A stretch of 64,000 bases of DNA, taken from positions 1,798,001 to 1,862,000 of the forward strand of contig WACJ01000516.1 of assembly GCA_008973525.1 (NCBI GenBank). The letters run 5' to 3'. The DNA is from Stenopsyche tienmushanensis (Eukaryota > Arthropoda > Insecta > Trichoptera > Stenopsychidae). This document shows positions 49,140 to 61,190 of the stretch, one piece after another. How positions within the stretch are numbered: position 1 is the first letter of the stretch; each line of letters starts with the position of its first letter. A program made the translations under genes and the position numbers. The notes below the pieces were generated by a model. That model worked only from the letters and a program-made list of their open reading frames with translations, made no database searches and was not told where the DNA came from.

Positions 49140-49480
49140 TTGATTCTTGACAATGCCATTAAGTCCTTTTCTGAAAAGATTTCTTGCTTTTGAGTTGTCT
49201 GATTATTTTAAAAATTTAAATGGGTGTTATCAGTTTGAATTGATGTGCTTTTGTATTTAGGTTATCTTGGAAATCCCTTATTGATCTATCTACTCTTTTA
49301 ATGGTTTTGTTATTACTCATATTCTCAGAAATCTTGTGATTCAATATAAAGGTTTTTGCTAACATGTTGGCCTTATCTCTATCGGACTCGGCACTTATCT
49401 GATTATTAATTAAACTGGGAATTTCTTTAGGTTTATTTTTGAGGGTTTTTACAACTTTCCAAAGAGAAGATAGCAAATAT
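49140..49480 (-). pseudogene. LINE ORF2 fragment (endonuclease-RT linker and start of RT)
   Basis: The minus-strand frame at 49476-49216 reads SLWKVVKTLKNKPKEIPSLI, then a segment with DRDKANMLAKTF, ISENMS and HQFKLITPI. After a frameshift it continues KIIRQLKSKKS. This matches the linker between endonuclease and reverse transcriptase in jockey/CR1-like LINEs: LWK--K-LK-K--PIP-L, then KA--LA--F, then TP-EI--II--LK-KKAPG-DGI, where RT begins. The RT motif APGPDG is destroyed and no further RT is seen. A truncated, dead copy. Confidence 0.75.
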
Positions 49481-52379
49481 TATTAGACTAGATATACTGA
49501 GTACGAACCATCCAAAAAATGTGATTAAAGTGAACTTAGACACAAAAATATTTTCGAAAGTTTTGGAGAAGAACAAGCCTATTGTAACGAGGGGAAAAAA
49601 TGAACTATACAAACAAACTGGATATATTTGTATAAAAAATAATACACTATCACTGAACTTGCGAATATTAGTGTATAGATGGTCAAAATACTACAGAATA
49701 ATTGCTATTTATATATATTATTCTTGTAATAATTTACTTATAACACATGTAGCAATATTCAGAAATCCAAAATTAAACTTTCAATGCTCTTCATACATGT
49801 AATGCTTATTATTTCGACATTCTTCATGATGTCACTAGTGGGATCTTATCTTAATTAGCAAACAGGCTTCTATAGAAATTTGTATCGAATTAAAGTTAAT
49901 TTAAATTCTGGCAGAACGTTTTCTCCAACCTCTATTGATATCCAATAAGCCGTAAGCTTATATTTTTATTCTGATTTGTCATACTACCAGGCTATCTTAC
50001 AATATCAGATTCATAGCAGATTACATGTGATACGAAAGTCCGTTCATAATACATGAAATATAAAGGATGGCCTACTTTAGCATAATGCACTGTTGAATTC
50101 CATGAATATACAAATGCTACTCTCATATTTGCTCCTACAATGGGAGCAAGTTTTCCTTTTGTATGCGTTTATATAAGTCTTAATGTATGCCGTGTTTCAA
50201 GAGTGGCCCTCAATAGGCACCAAAATTGATTTCGGAAATCTGTCCTTTGTCTAATCCCTCCGCAGCCTCCGGACTTGTTAGTGTTCCGACTCATGAAAAT
50301 TCGAGTAATGTGAATTTGGTATAATTTTCTCCTGGAATTTCGCTCATTTTCTGCGATCGCCATCAAAGGATTTTATTCAATACGGATGAAATTAACCGAC
50401 GCACTCTGTTTCTATAAACGACCATTCTAAAATTCTGTTCAATGGCCCCGAAGAAGAAAGATAAAACGATTTTATTTTTTCCTTTTATATCGCAGTGTAA
50501 TGGTCAGTTAGTTTTCTACGACTGTATATATAGAGTAATCTTGTAATAAGCCTGTTCGAATTCAAACTTTTTCAATTACATCAGTATGGTAGGCGACCAT
50601 CTTCGGAAAATATTTTGATCGGATTAGATTCTTTGAGGATAGTTGATTTTTTCAAAGATCGGAAAAATTGATTTTATCATTTGCAATTTTGTTAGAAAAA
50701 GAGAGAATTTATGCATATTCATGATCAATTTCTAGTAATTTCAACGCAGTTTTCTCTATGTGATGACTTTTTCTCACGAAATTTATGCGCAAATGGGTGA
50801 GTTTTTCGATTATTTTTATAATGGAATGCCTATATATATAATGAAATATTATTCTGAAAATTCTATCAATCTTCAATTGGAAAGTCTTGAATAAATTGAA
50901 CATTTGTACTTTATCAAATTCATATTTATGGCCTGGAATATTCCCGAATAATTTATGATTCCTCCCGGAAAACGTTCAATATTTTATGCGCGTGCATATA
51001 TCTAATATTTACTCGACCAAATTATTTATTACATTTTATGATAAGGTTGCCAAATTATTACACAACAATATATGGACGGGATTTCATTTTAATGGTCCTC
51101 TAAGAGTCCTGCATGCGAATGACAATTTTATGGCTCAATTTTAACGGAGGGGTTGTTTCTCGCTGTTGTATGTAAACACTGAGAAAATTAGGCTCCCCAT
51201 GTATATTTTTGGAAAACTTTAATATAATATGAAGTGGCGGAGAATTTTCGTAGTCAATGTACACGGAAAAAGTATTATTAACACGTGGCACACTTTAATT
51301 AAGTTGTTGCTCGTGTGCCGAAGAAAGTGTAGTGTTGTAATATTTTCTTTGAATTTATACCTCTCTTAGTCCTTAATTCAATTAAGGCGGAATGAGCTAA
51401 TTTTCTGTGGATTTTGCAGATAGTCTTCGGTTTTTTAAAGTACGATATGTATAAATTCGATGTGGAATGAAGCAGCGAAAATTTTCTACGAAGAGCTTTT
51501 TGCATAACTAATGGAGCTTTCCACAAATTTGCAGGATAATTAAATAGATTTCCCTGGAGAGTTTTGAAAGATTAGCATAATGCGATAAAGGATTACGGTT
51601 CAGGTGATTTAAATAGAGACATTTTTGATTCGAAAAATATTTTAGTTTTCGAAAAAATCACATGTAGTCTACACTGTTTCATTATCAAACTTATAATATA
51701 ATTACCTAAGTTTTAGTAAGGCTTAAATGTTTTGAATTGTTTGTATTTTGTAATTAATTATAAGAGAATTAACATAACATAAGGGTTGCTTGTGTATATA
51801 TCATTTGACTTAAAAGGAACAGCTGCCCTTGATATACTACCCAAACAATTATACATCACTAAGTAATGGCTGTCATAATTTTGTTGTTGTATACAACGAA
51901 TATTTTTTTATCATTTCTCATTTACTGCAAACCGTTTTGATTATGTTCCAAGATAATAAAAAAAACATTTTGCACTTTTAAAAGCATCATTGAAGATATA
52001 CTGGCTTAACTTCAACCCTTTACAACACTTTTGGCCTAATTTCGCCGCGCGCTCTTTTAGTATGCTGCTTTGGTAGCTTTAAACGAATAGTAAATAAATT
52101 AATGTCTGTATGGGGGCGTGTATCCAGAATCGTTCTTAAATAAAAAAAATGTAATTAACCCAAAACGTTTACAAAAGTTGCTGAAATATTCAACGCAAAA
52201 TTGAATTAAACCTTAGCTTTGCTCTTTTATACAACGTAAATTAACCATGATGATATTACGTCAATTCGATTATATTATAGCATTAATATCATCACATATT
52301 AAATACATAAAAATATATTTAATATGAGCTTTTTAGCAAATTGCGAAAAGTTTATTCTAAATAGTCTGCGACCTCAATT
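49481..52379. other. Intronic AT-rich stretch
   Basis: No exon is recognised. The 93-codon frame at 49521-49802 just above the LINE fragment has no known motif. A modestly GC-richer patch lies at 50190-50370. Confidence 0.35.
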
Positions 52380-52720
52380 GGTTTTATTGTGCCGCTGTGT
52401 AATTTTCTTGGTGGAAGAAAAAGAGCTCTCCGGGCGTCAATTAACGGAGCCATTTTTTACTTCAGGGTTGAATCCTTCTCTGGGTCGGCTCAGGAAATGA
52501 ACCTCAGATGGGAAGTTGACTTGTTGATGTCATGTCATCAATCTTTTCCTTTTGCAAGTTACATGGACCTTAATTAACCATTTCTCAAATCAAGCATGAT
52601 TTTGAGATGATCTGACAGGGAACCACTTAACACGGACCAATGGGTTTTAATCAATTTTTTGCTCTTTGTCTAGCGCAGTGACGATTGATGTTACGCAACC
52701 GCAGTTCGTCCCTTATTTAA
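52380..52720. promoter_or_regulatory. GC-enriched non-repetitive island
   Basis: This block of about 330 bp stands out from the flanks. It holds a 62-codon frame at 52389 with no recognised motif and a TGATGTCATGTCATCA near-palindrome (about 52525-52540). A possible conserved intronic element. Confidence 0.22.
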
Positions 52721-53980
52721 TTTTTTAAGTAATTCCAAAGGTTTCCCGAAAGCAATTGAAAGAATTCGAGGCCTTAACGTGAATTATATTTTATTTCTAA
52801 TTCAACATTATTATTTTAATCAGACTTTCACTGTTATTTCTGGAGTCAACAAAAAATTCAAACTAAGTGTTATTTTGTTTTCAAAGAAAAAAGTTAAGTC
52901 GAAAGATCTGCGACTTTGCTGTTCAAATTATGACCAGAGTAGGTCCTTTTTTATCTCTTAGCAATTCGCTGTTTCATATTTTAATGAACTTCACTATTTA
53001 TTCAAACATGGTTGTCTTTTTTGCTAAATGTCAAAAGAAGTATTCGAGAATTAATACTTTCCACTCATAAGTCGATAATATGAAGCCAAAATTTTAAATG
53101 CATTTATATACCATATATTGTGTTCCATTAATTATCTTTTTAATTACTATTTCAATTTGAGTATGAAGCCTGGAAAACCTGCAAAATTAATTACAAGCTG
53201 GCACCATCCCTAATATTAAAAAATACGAAGGGAAAGACTTAATAAGTTTTCAAACAATTAGTTTGGATCTAGTATTTTGATGAATATTAAAGAATTTACC
53301 AAATATTTTTTATAGCAAAATATATCAAATGTAACCTTTTTTAATGGTTAGTTGTTTATATGTGATAATTTTTCAATATTTTTTTATCGTTTGACAATCA
53401 CTTATATTGACTCAATTATTTTAGTCTATCAAGTACAAATATATCTTTAAAATTTTGTTTATGGAAACACAAGTCGTTCTTATTCAACTTAATTTGTGCA
53501 ATTTCGAATACTAATGAACAATCAGCAATTTAAATTGAAATAAGAATTTTGTGAGACTGAATTGAATAATTGACCTAGCGTATGCAATTTATTAAGTTGT
53601 TTTTCGACGATGTTGCTATTTTTCGATACTTTTGCAAGCAATTTAATAAGTATATTGAATATAAGCGAATAAAGTTTGTAACATTATTAGGTCGATTTCT
53701 TTAAGAAGGTCAACCCTCCTTTTGATAGCACATTACTTCGCTTCCGTTCATTCAGAGCTTTATATATTCAGTGCATCGGATCCGAAAAGCTTCTCTAAGC
53801 TGAGCTGACTTTGAATCGAATCCCTTAAAGTAGATATTTTATTTGATGCCATGAAGTCCGGAAATTAAATTGCTATATTTCGAGCTCATTTTTTTGTGAA
53901 AAAAAATAATTTTAAAAAATGGCCGAAAATTTATCTTTCTATTTTAAATGAAGATAAATTGGGCCGCTTGGGGAAATTTT
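52721..53980. other. Intronic AT-rich stretch
   Basis: No gene or element is recognised. Confidence 0.35.
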
Positions 53981-53984
53981 GGTA

Positions 53985-54460
53985 TATTTTGTCACGTATC
54001 CGGTTAATTAGATAATGGAAGTCTCTTCACGTTCTTAGTAGGCGGTATAAAAAACATATCTGTGCGTCCTGTAAGCCGTCCTGGATTAACGTTCTTCGAG
54101 GAGTGAGCAGGGTTGGACAAATCTTGTCATAGGCCGATGGCATCTATTGATGCGTATTTCCCTCAGGACATCTGTCGGCCTGTAAGTGTTGTTTTGGAGC
54201 TTTCCAGGGATGCCATTTCCATAATTGTCATTTGAAAGCACGCCTGACCGTTTTGCTAACTAGCCAGCCCACTTTGTTTTGATTAAACCGTAATTATCGC
54301 GACCGTCGTGTAAGGCGAGAAGCCTCTTCCTATTTACATAATTCTGCCATAAATTAAATAGACTTACTCGTTTACTTGCAGAACACTACTTCGGGACTCG
54401 CTTTAGTTTCTGCCTTTGATTACAGTCTACTTAGAACGCTCATTGTTAGCTCAACAGCCT
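53985..54460. promoter_or_regulatory. GC-enriched non-repetitive island
   Basis: About 450 bp of elevated GC with no long open frame on either strand and no repeats. Non-coding, and compositionally unlike decayed transposon sequence in this window. Confidence 0.22.
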
Positions 54461-55235
54461 TTTGATTACAAATGCATATACTCAAATTATCTGGCTTCGG
54501 CTGAAAATGTGAGCTTTCAAATTAATATCACACGAGAGATTATTCTCAAAGTTTTATTCTGATGGCTTCATCCGCTTGCTTATTGTATTGATTTGAAAGA
54601 AGTTGTAATTTTATAAGCGAATGGAAATAATGCTTATATGTATTCAATTGCATAATCGTTGCAATGTCCCACAACAAACCTTTTTCTGGTGTAATTATTT
54701 TTGGAGGCAAAATTTTTTTAATCTAGTATTCCTCCATGTAATATTTTTACACTCCATCTATTGTAATAAATGTCTAAAATAACACTAAATTATTCCAATC
54801 AAACGAACTAGAATTTACCATCAATTTGGATGAAGATATTAATTATTTTTTGTTGTATATTTGTTATACAGCCAAAGATGAAAGCCGAAGATGATTGATA
54901 AATTTAAGATTAAGCTAAAATTTGGATAACACAAAAAATATGAACGTCGTTATCGATTTTTTTTTCTGATAAAAGATATTCATTATTGGATTTGATTGTG
55001 AATTTCATTATTGGCGAATCAAATATATTTTTTATTCATTTCTTTTCACATACACAATTAATTAAGATCACAATCTCAAGTATACGTCCGCGTTATCTGA
55101 ATAGAAAATATTAATAAAGAGTTCGTAAGGTCGCATAAATGAGAATTCAGGTCAATAGTCAAATAAAAATATGTGAGAACGGTGGCAAGCAGAAAGTAAT
55201 CCTATCCTACGCTGAATTGACGAACGCGAATAAAA
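54461..55235. other. Intronic AT-rich stretch
   Basis: No gene or element is recognised. Confidence 0.3.
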
Positions 55236-55239
55236 AAGT

Positions 55240-55730
55240 CACAAGTAATTTATGTCAGCGATGCGGAGCGTCTTGGAGTACATTGCCGAAGAATGTGTCA
55301 CGTAAAATTTGGTAGCAAACGTCAATTCGAATAACCAAAAAATAACGTGTCGTTAAATCGGAGGCATCTCGACGCGAACAGACTACCACAATTTTCTTCC
55401 ACCCCCTCGCTGCCGGTTGACCGAGAAATATTTTTCAATCGTCGGGAAATGTCGCACCCGCACTCCATTCCTATAAATCTCCGAACAACAACATTCGTGC
55501 TTTATTTAATTTTTATTTGGACCTTTTCGGGTCGGACGTAGGTAGGCGAGCCCGATGTGAGTGACGTACCGACAAATTTATCACGTCTACGGGGAGTCGA
55601 AGTTGGCCACCGCCAGACGTAATGACGGCTGCTCTGAGCCAAATTGCTAGAACCGATCACCGATTGTCGAAATCCATTGCTCTAGATCGGATAAATGCCA
55701 GGTGGGGCTCACAATGGCAGGTTAATCGAA
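55240..55730. promoter_or_regulatory. GC- and CpG-enriched island
   Basis: A block of about 490 bp with many CG dinucleotides and words such as GGTCGGACGTAGGTAGGCGAG. The plus frame at 55347-55541 (64 codons) is not recognised. No repeat is visible. One of the strongest compositional islands in the window and a candidate regulatory element or alternative promoter. Confidence 0.3.
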
Positions 55731-56297
55731 TTTTCGTTATTAGCTATTAATTCGCCGTTTTGTACAAACATATATCACCAGTCACCCTATAACTGTTCAC
55801 CCACTGGATTTAGGTTAACGCTATTTTCACTCAATTGATATCATTTCTTTTTTCAAAAGAAAAGCGTTTTATAAGAGAATAAATCTTCTAAATTTTTACA
55901 GGCCAAAACAAATAGGAGTTTTTCCCATATGGGCATTCCCATCTCTTATTTTATATAACATTTTGACTATAATGTGTAAGTGGGGGAACCACGTATATTG
56001 GTACATGAGCGATGACATTCTTCACGGAGGTCTTAAGTCCTGGACAGGTGATTTTCAGAAAAAAACTAAACATATTTTTACTTTGTATAATATTTTGTGT
56101 AGCTTAGAATTGAGAAGAAGATAATTGTAGTCTATACGACGAAAACATTGATTATACACCTGCCTGTCAAATTTCACAAAGAAAGCTTATCTATGGCATG
56201 TGGGAGCACTTTCGTGTGCTTGGAAAATGTAGATTCGAGAAAAACGCGTTTGAACCGAAGTTTATGCTCGAATAAAATGAAAAGTTTAATAGTTACA
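55731..56297. other. Intronic AT-rich stretch
   Basis: No gene or element is recognised. Confidence 0.3.
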
Positions 56298-56700
56298 CCT
56301 AATCTACTATCCCAGTAGCATAGAGGATACATTCCATTTCTTCAAAAAAGTCTTCTTCAGCTGACCTCTCCAGTTTTTGGGTCAATCTTGCCTCTTTTGA
56401 TGCTGTGGAATGTGCACCGTTAGCTTATTTCATGCGAACCATATCCCTTTTGTTAACAATTATTTTTGCTTGCGGTCCAATTGTGATGCCCATTATTTCC
56501 ATCTTATGCAGTAGGAAAGGGATGCCTTCATTGAAAATACATGCCGCAATAAAAGTTGTCTGTTCGATAGTTTTTTTCGAACAAATGTTTTGGAGCCAAA
56601 CGCCAAAGGGCAACTTTCGTTATTATTTTACATATATCCGCTCAAATAGTATTGCGACAGATCGTCTGACGACAGATCTGAATATATAGGACGAAGGAAT
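56298..56700 (-). pseudogene. Fragment of an unassigned arthropod mobile-element protein
   Basis: Minus-strand frames read NNNES, then (62-codon frame 56613-56425) AACIFNEGIPFLLHKMEIMG, then ITIGPQAKIIVNKRDMVRMK. After a stop the frame continues with AHSTASKEARLTQKLERSAEE and ends ILYATGIVD. I remember a repeated family in arthropod genomes with the same order: TQN-NES, then W-LAPK, then E---A--FNEG, then LGI-IG, a DS-RI--A helix, and a C-terminal acidic segment ending LYG-GI-D. I do not know its formal transposon name. A frameshift and an in-frame stop show that it is decayed. Confidence 0.55.
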
Positions 56701-59700
56701 TTCTGAAGCTCAATTGCAAGTGGTTGTTCGTGTTTGAAAACATGCGATTTAAAGATTTTTGTATACTCGTCGACTATGTAGTTGATATATTTTAACACCA
56801 TGAGGCTCCTCGGATCGTGTATTCATTTCGAAAATACCATAGCCTTTCATTTTTTCAGCGCTTTCATGTATAATTTATTTAAATTATCGTGTTTTTAACA
56901 TCGGTTTTAATTTTGAAAATCATCCGTTACTCTTCAAGCGTACAATCGTACTGAAGACGTTTCTTAGATCTTTTACTAGGCAATTAAGTATTTTTCCGAT
57001 GAAAATAGACAATACAAATTCCTAAAAATTTGTTAAAAAAGGCGCGATCCTAGCTCGTATCTGTTGCAGCTTATAGCGTGGATAAAATAGAGAAAAATAT
57101 AAGTACAAACAGAATGCGAGCCTTTAGAGAATGGAAGAAAGCAAATAAACTGCCAAAAATAGTACCAACCAGTACATCAGAAAGAGGTAAAGACTATCAA
57201 GCATAAAAAGGATAGAATGGGATATAGCTTGCCTCTGGGAAGATCATTGATAATTTTGGACGCTTCAATCGCCTTCTTGCTAAGCTCAAAGTGTTTAATT
57301 TGAACTACAGCGGTTTTAGGGTCGCACATTTTACCTTTGGAAATAAAACAACATCTATTGTACAAAAAAGTAAATAATAATGTCATAAAAAATATTGTAT
57401 TATAACTAATTACACAAAGTTTTCAATTATATTACTTTTGTTGTTGTTGTTTAAAAAAATCATAAAATTAAATATTAATATAAATCAACCTTCATCAGTT
57501 AACAATTTTCATTAGATCATTCTCATTTTATTATTGTATAATATTAAGATATTCGAGCAATCACTTGATTACAGATTTTAGTACATCCACGTACAGCAAC
57601 TAATACATTCATTCCTTTAACCCATATTGGATTAATATTTGAGTTACGAATTCATCTTGTTTCAGCATCATTACCATTTAGAACGATTTCATTTGTGACA
57701 TGCATTTAAGTTGATGTCTTTATGGCGGTACTGCTATTATACGAATACTTATTTCTTGACGTTCAATATTTTTGTTATTAAATCATTTATATGTACACAT
57801 TTATTAACTAAAATCAAAATCGTATAAATCGAATACCACGTAATACGAGAGATGATTTATAAACTGTTATTTATACAAATCTCGTCCAATTTATGTCGAT
57901 ATTGTTCTAGGATCCCTTCTATATTAACATCTTAAATGCTTTTAAAAAATACCTATTGCCAGAGTAACATAATGGAGGCATTATGATAATGTATGTAAAT
58001 GATCATTCCATATGTACTCTAAAGACATATAGAACGGTTATTTTAAATTATGTCCAGTCTATTAATTAAATACAGTAGCATACTAATGTAGATTGTTGTC
58101 TATTTTATGTTATATTTAGAATTCGAATTTTAGAAATATCTGCTAAAGTGTTGATTTAATTTAATTTAAATTATTGTTAAAAAAGCACTATTATTGCATT
58201 TTGTGAAGCCTTTAAAGTAATTGTGATATTCTGTTAACTAGTTCATATTATGCAGGAAGTCATCCATTAATCTCTAATAGAATATATTATAAGAACTTAA
58301 TATTTTTTTAAGTCACCAAATTTCATTACAGTAATCAATTAGGTCACATTAATGCAAAAACAAGTAAAAAGTACATTATAATATTATTGGGAAACCCAAT
58401 TTTTTATTAAACTAATTTGGTCCTTAATTTGTATCCAATAATTATGACGTTTTCTTCATTGTTTATATCTCTTTTTAAACTTTAAATGAGTCTATGAAAT
58501 TTAAAAATTTTAACCTAATATTAGTCACATACATTAATTTAATGAGGAAATAATGTTATTATTGCAATGGATTGACATGGCTTGTATAATTTGAAGTGTC
58601 TTTGTAAAGTTCTTAGAAACTGATACCGACTATTAAGCTAGTTTCAAAACTCCTACCCGTTTGATCTACTCTTGTAAATAAAGTTACAATCCTCTCTAAG
58701 AAGTCTATAACTTAAACTACTATTTGAAGGATCTTCTCGAGCACAAGTTTCGATATTTATATCTTGAATGACGATTCGTCAGGACGAATTCTTATTTTAT
58801 TACGTAAGAAATAAAGTGTTTCCGCAGACGTTTGACAAGCGTACATTCAATCATACGCTTAATATTTACTTATCACTGTGATGGTGATTGATGAATGTTG
58901 CTAACTTTGAGCGCGGTTCGATATTGAATATAAATTCTGACCCATATGTCGAAGGCATTATTAAAATATTAGAAAATGTATTCATCGCATCACCATTTTA
59001 CCGTTATGCGAGCATAAAACGACGCACAATTTTTAGGTACGCATTTCAATCTAAATGTCATCATGATGTATGGTACAATATTCATCCTTCGCCAGTATAC
59101 TCTTATTCATATAACCGAAATATTACTCAATATTGCATAATTTTATGGCGTTAATAAAATTTTAGAAACGATAGTGGCGTTAAGTTTACGGCCACGATAC
59201 TAATTTACATAATTAAACCGAGAGAGTTTCCACCACCCTTCCGTCAAGGGTTGTTTACAACTTAAAATTGATATAGAAATTTGCTATGTTTATGCTTAAA
59301 TAGTGCTCATCGTACGGAAATAGGAATCTGACACTTTCCGAAACGTAAATACGGAATTTATTTTCTCGGGTTCTTATTCGGCATGAAAATGTTTTAATTG
59401 CTTTTTTTTCTATTTTGTGTGTATTTATTTCGTAGGGGAAACGTCTTGTAAATTTAAAACCGCCCAAGTTTAATGGGCGCTTGGACAAGAACCATAAAAT
59501 TAAAAGCAAATAAAAGGAAGTTTAATGTTATTTTTCAGAGAATGCTTAAGTTGTGGTTCCTTGATGGAATTTCATTATCCTAAAAGTATAGAGTTTTTGC
59601 CTTAAAAAAATAGTGTATGACTAAATTTGCATGAGATTAAAAGTATGAATTTATTACCTTAATGTTAAAAGGATTACACATACAAAGCTTTACATTTGTG

Positions 59701-60717
59701 TAGCAATGGGATATATGTCAAAAAATATTGTTTCGTTTCAGCATTTTGAAATGGATAACGAAATATGTTTGACAGGGATATTGACAGGCTTTAAATGTTT
59801 GAAAACTTGTTAAATAAACGGATTCGGATTTTGTTGTTTCGTACAAATTAAATAACACATCAGAATACTGTTATATTAGTTTTAGCGAATCCCACAATTT
59901 TGGCCAAAAAGTTTTAGTTTGCGAAGCAGAAATATCCGTCGCTTGTTCAATGAAATAATTAGCTAATATTTATCTCATTTTGAAAATGATTTTCGTACAC
60001 CGTACTTAAGTAAATGCAATTCTCCTTAAAAGTATATTACATTCCATCCAAATATTAAAAAAAAAATCAGAGAATTCGTCAAACTTTTAGTGAAATTCTT
60101 TAAAAAATGTTAAAAACGGAAATGATTTGAAGTTTCAATGTTGCTCCAAGCAAATAAATGCGAACCCATAGAACGCTGTACGCATACAAAATTTTTTCAA
60201 GCATTTACATACGGGTAAGCGTTATCTAAGTGAATACGTGAAAAATATTATTGAAAGGCTTTCATTCAAAGGAGGCATCTATAGATAAAGATGATTTCTT
60301 GCCTCGCTTAATATCCCGTACTGTATTTCTTGGCATTATAAACAAGAGAGGGCCGGAAAGTTTACGCATACATATTTTGTTGCGTGTTCTGATCCTAGTA
60401 GTTTGTGCGCATTTCCCAAAGGCTCCATATTTCTCCTACATTATTTAGGTATCCATCACATAGATTGTGTTGTATTCGGAATTTATAAGGCTTTCTAATT
60501 AAACTGTTTATTGTGGAGCCTAAGAAGGTACGCAGGATCCCCTACAACGTTCCCATAGATTAGGAGAAATGTCATCTTTGCATTGTACGTAAACAAAGTT
60601 ACGGATTATATATAATGGCTGAACTTTACAACCACTAATCTCTATTTATTGAAAAACGTCTCTGTACATACTTCTGCTAAAAGGATGTACATTTATTTAA
60701 TATATATTAGCAAAATA
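56701..60717. other. Intronic AT-rich stretch
   Basis: No exon is recognised. On the minus strand 57580-57720 a frame reads NEIVLNGNDAETR, a stop, then IRNSNINPIWVKGMNVLVAV; it looks coding-like but I cannot assign it. The frames at 57177, 58888, 59255 and 60251 are unassigned. Confidence 0.3.
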
Positions 60718-61190
60718 CCAAGTGTTGGAATAGTTGTTTAGATCCTGGATTATTTTTATATCCGGATTCAATTTCAGATTTCTGAATATTTTTTTTCATA
60801 GTAACAATGGTTTTGAGAGATTAGAAGTATGAACAAATCCGATTGATTGTCCTAATTCAGATTTCCTCTGTTTATCTGAATCTGTAAAGTATACACTGAG
60901 GCTATTAATATATTTGTGTAGTAACGTTTATGAGTGTCTGAATTTGCAATAATATCAGGTCAGTCCAAAAGTTCGTGCGTATTTTTGGGATTATTTTAAA
61001 TAGCTTTTCAAAAGCTTGGATACTTTCCCAATCTCCATTAAATGACAAAAAACTGTTCCATGAGATGAAAAATTTCGCAAAAATGCACACGAGCTTTTGA
61101 AATGACCTAATAGTTTAAATATAATTTGAAAATAATGATTTCACATTAAAAAAATATTTTCTCTAATATGGTATTCAAGAAGAATCTTAA
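60718..61190 (+). mobile_element. SINE copy interrupted by a MITE
   Basis: The head CAAGTGTTGGAATAG and GATCCTGGAT, the B-box-like GGATTCAATTTCAGATT, and the body GATTGATTGTC, CACTGAGGCTATTAATA and GAATTTGCAATAAT follow the order of the SINE at 22774. At 60955 the SINE is broken by a 156-bp mariner-type MITE. Beyond it, TAGTTTAAATATAATTTG continues the family sequence as in the copy at 28128. The tail is diverged and its end is approximate. Confidence 0.65.
60953..61112. mobile_element. 156-bp mariner-type MITE inside a SINE
   Basis: The element is 60955-61110, with TA at 60953-60954 and 61111-61112. The left end is TCAGGTCAGTCCAAAAGTTC and the right end is the inverted GAGCTTTTGAAATGACCTAA; the inverted similarity runs on through GTGCGTATTTT/AAAATGCACAC. 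TA duplication and a TTAGGTCA-T-CAAAA-type end are typical of mariner elements. It has no transposase motif, so it is an internally deleted derivative. Confidence 0.82.
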
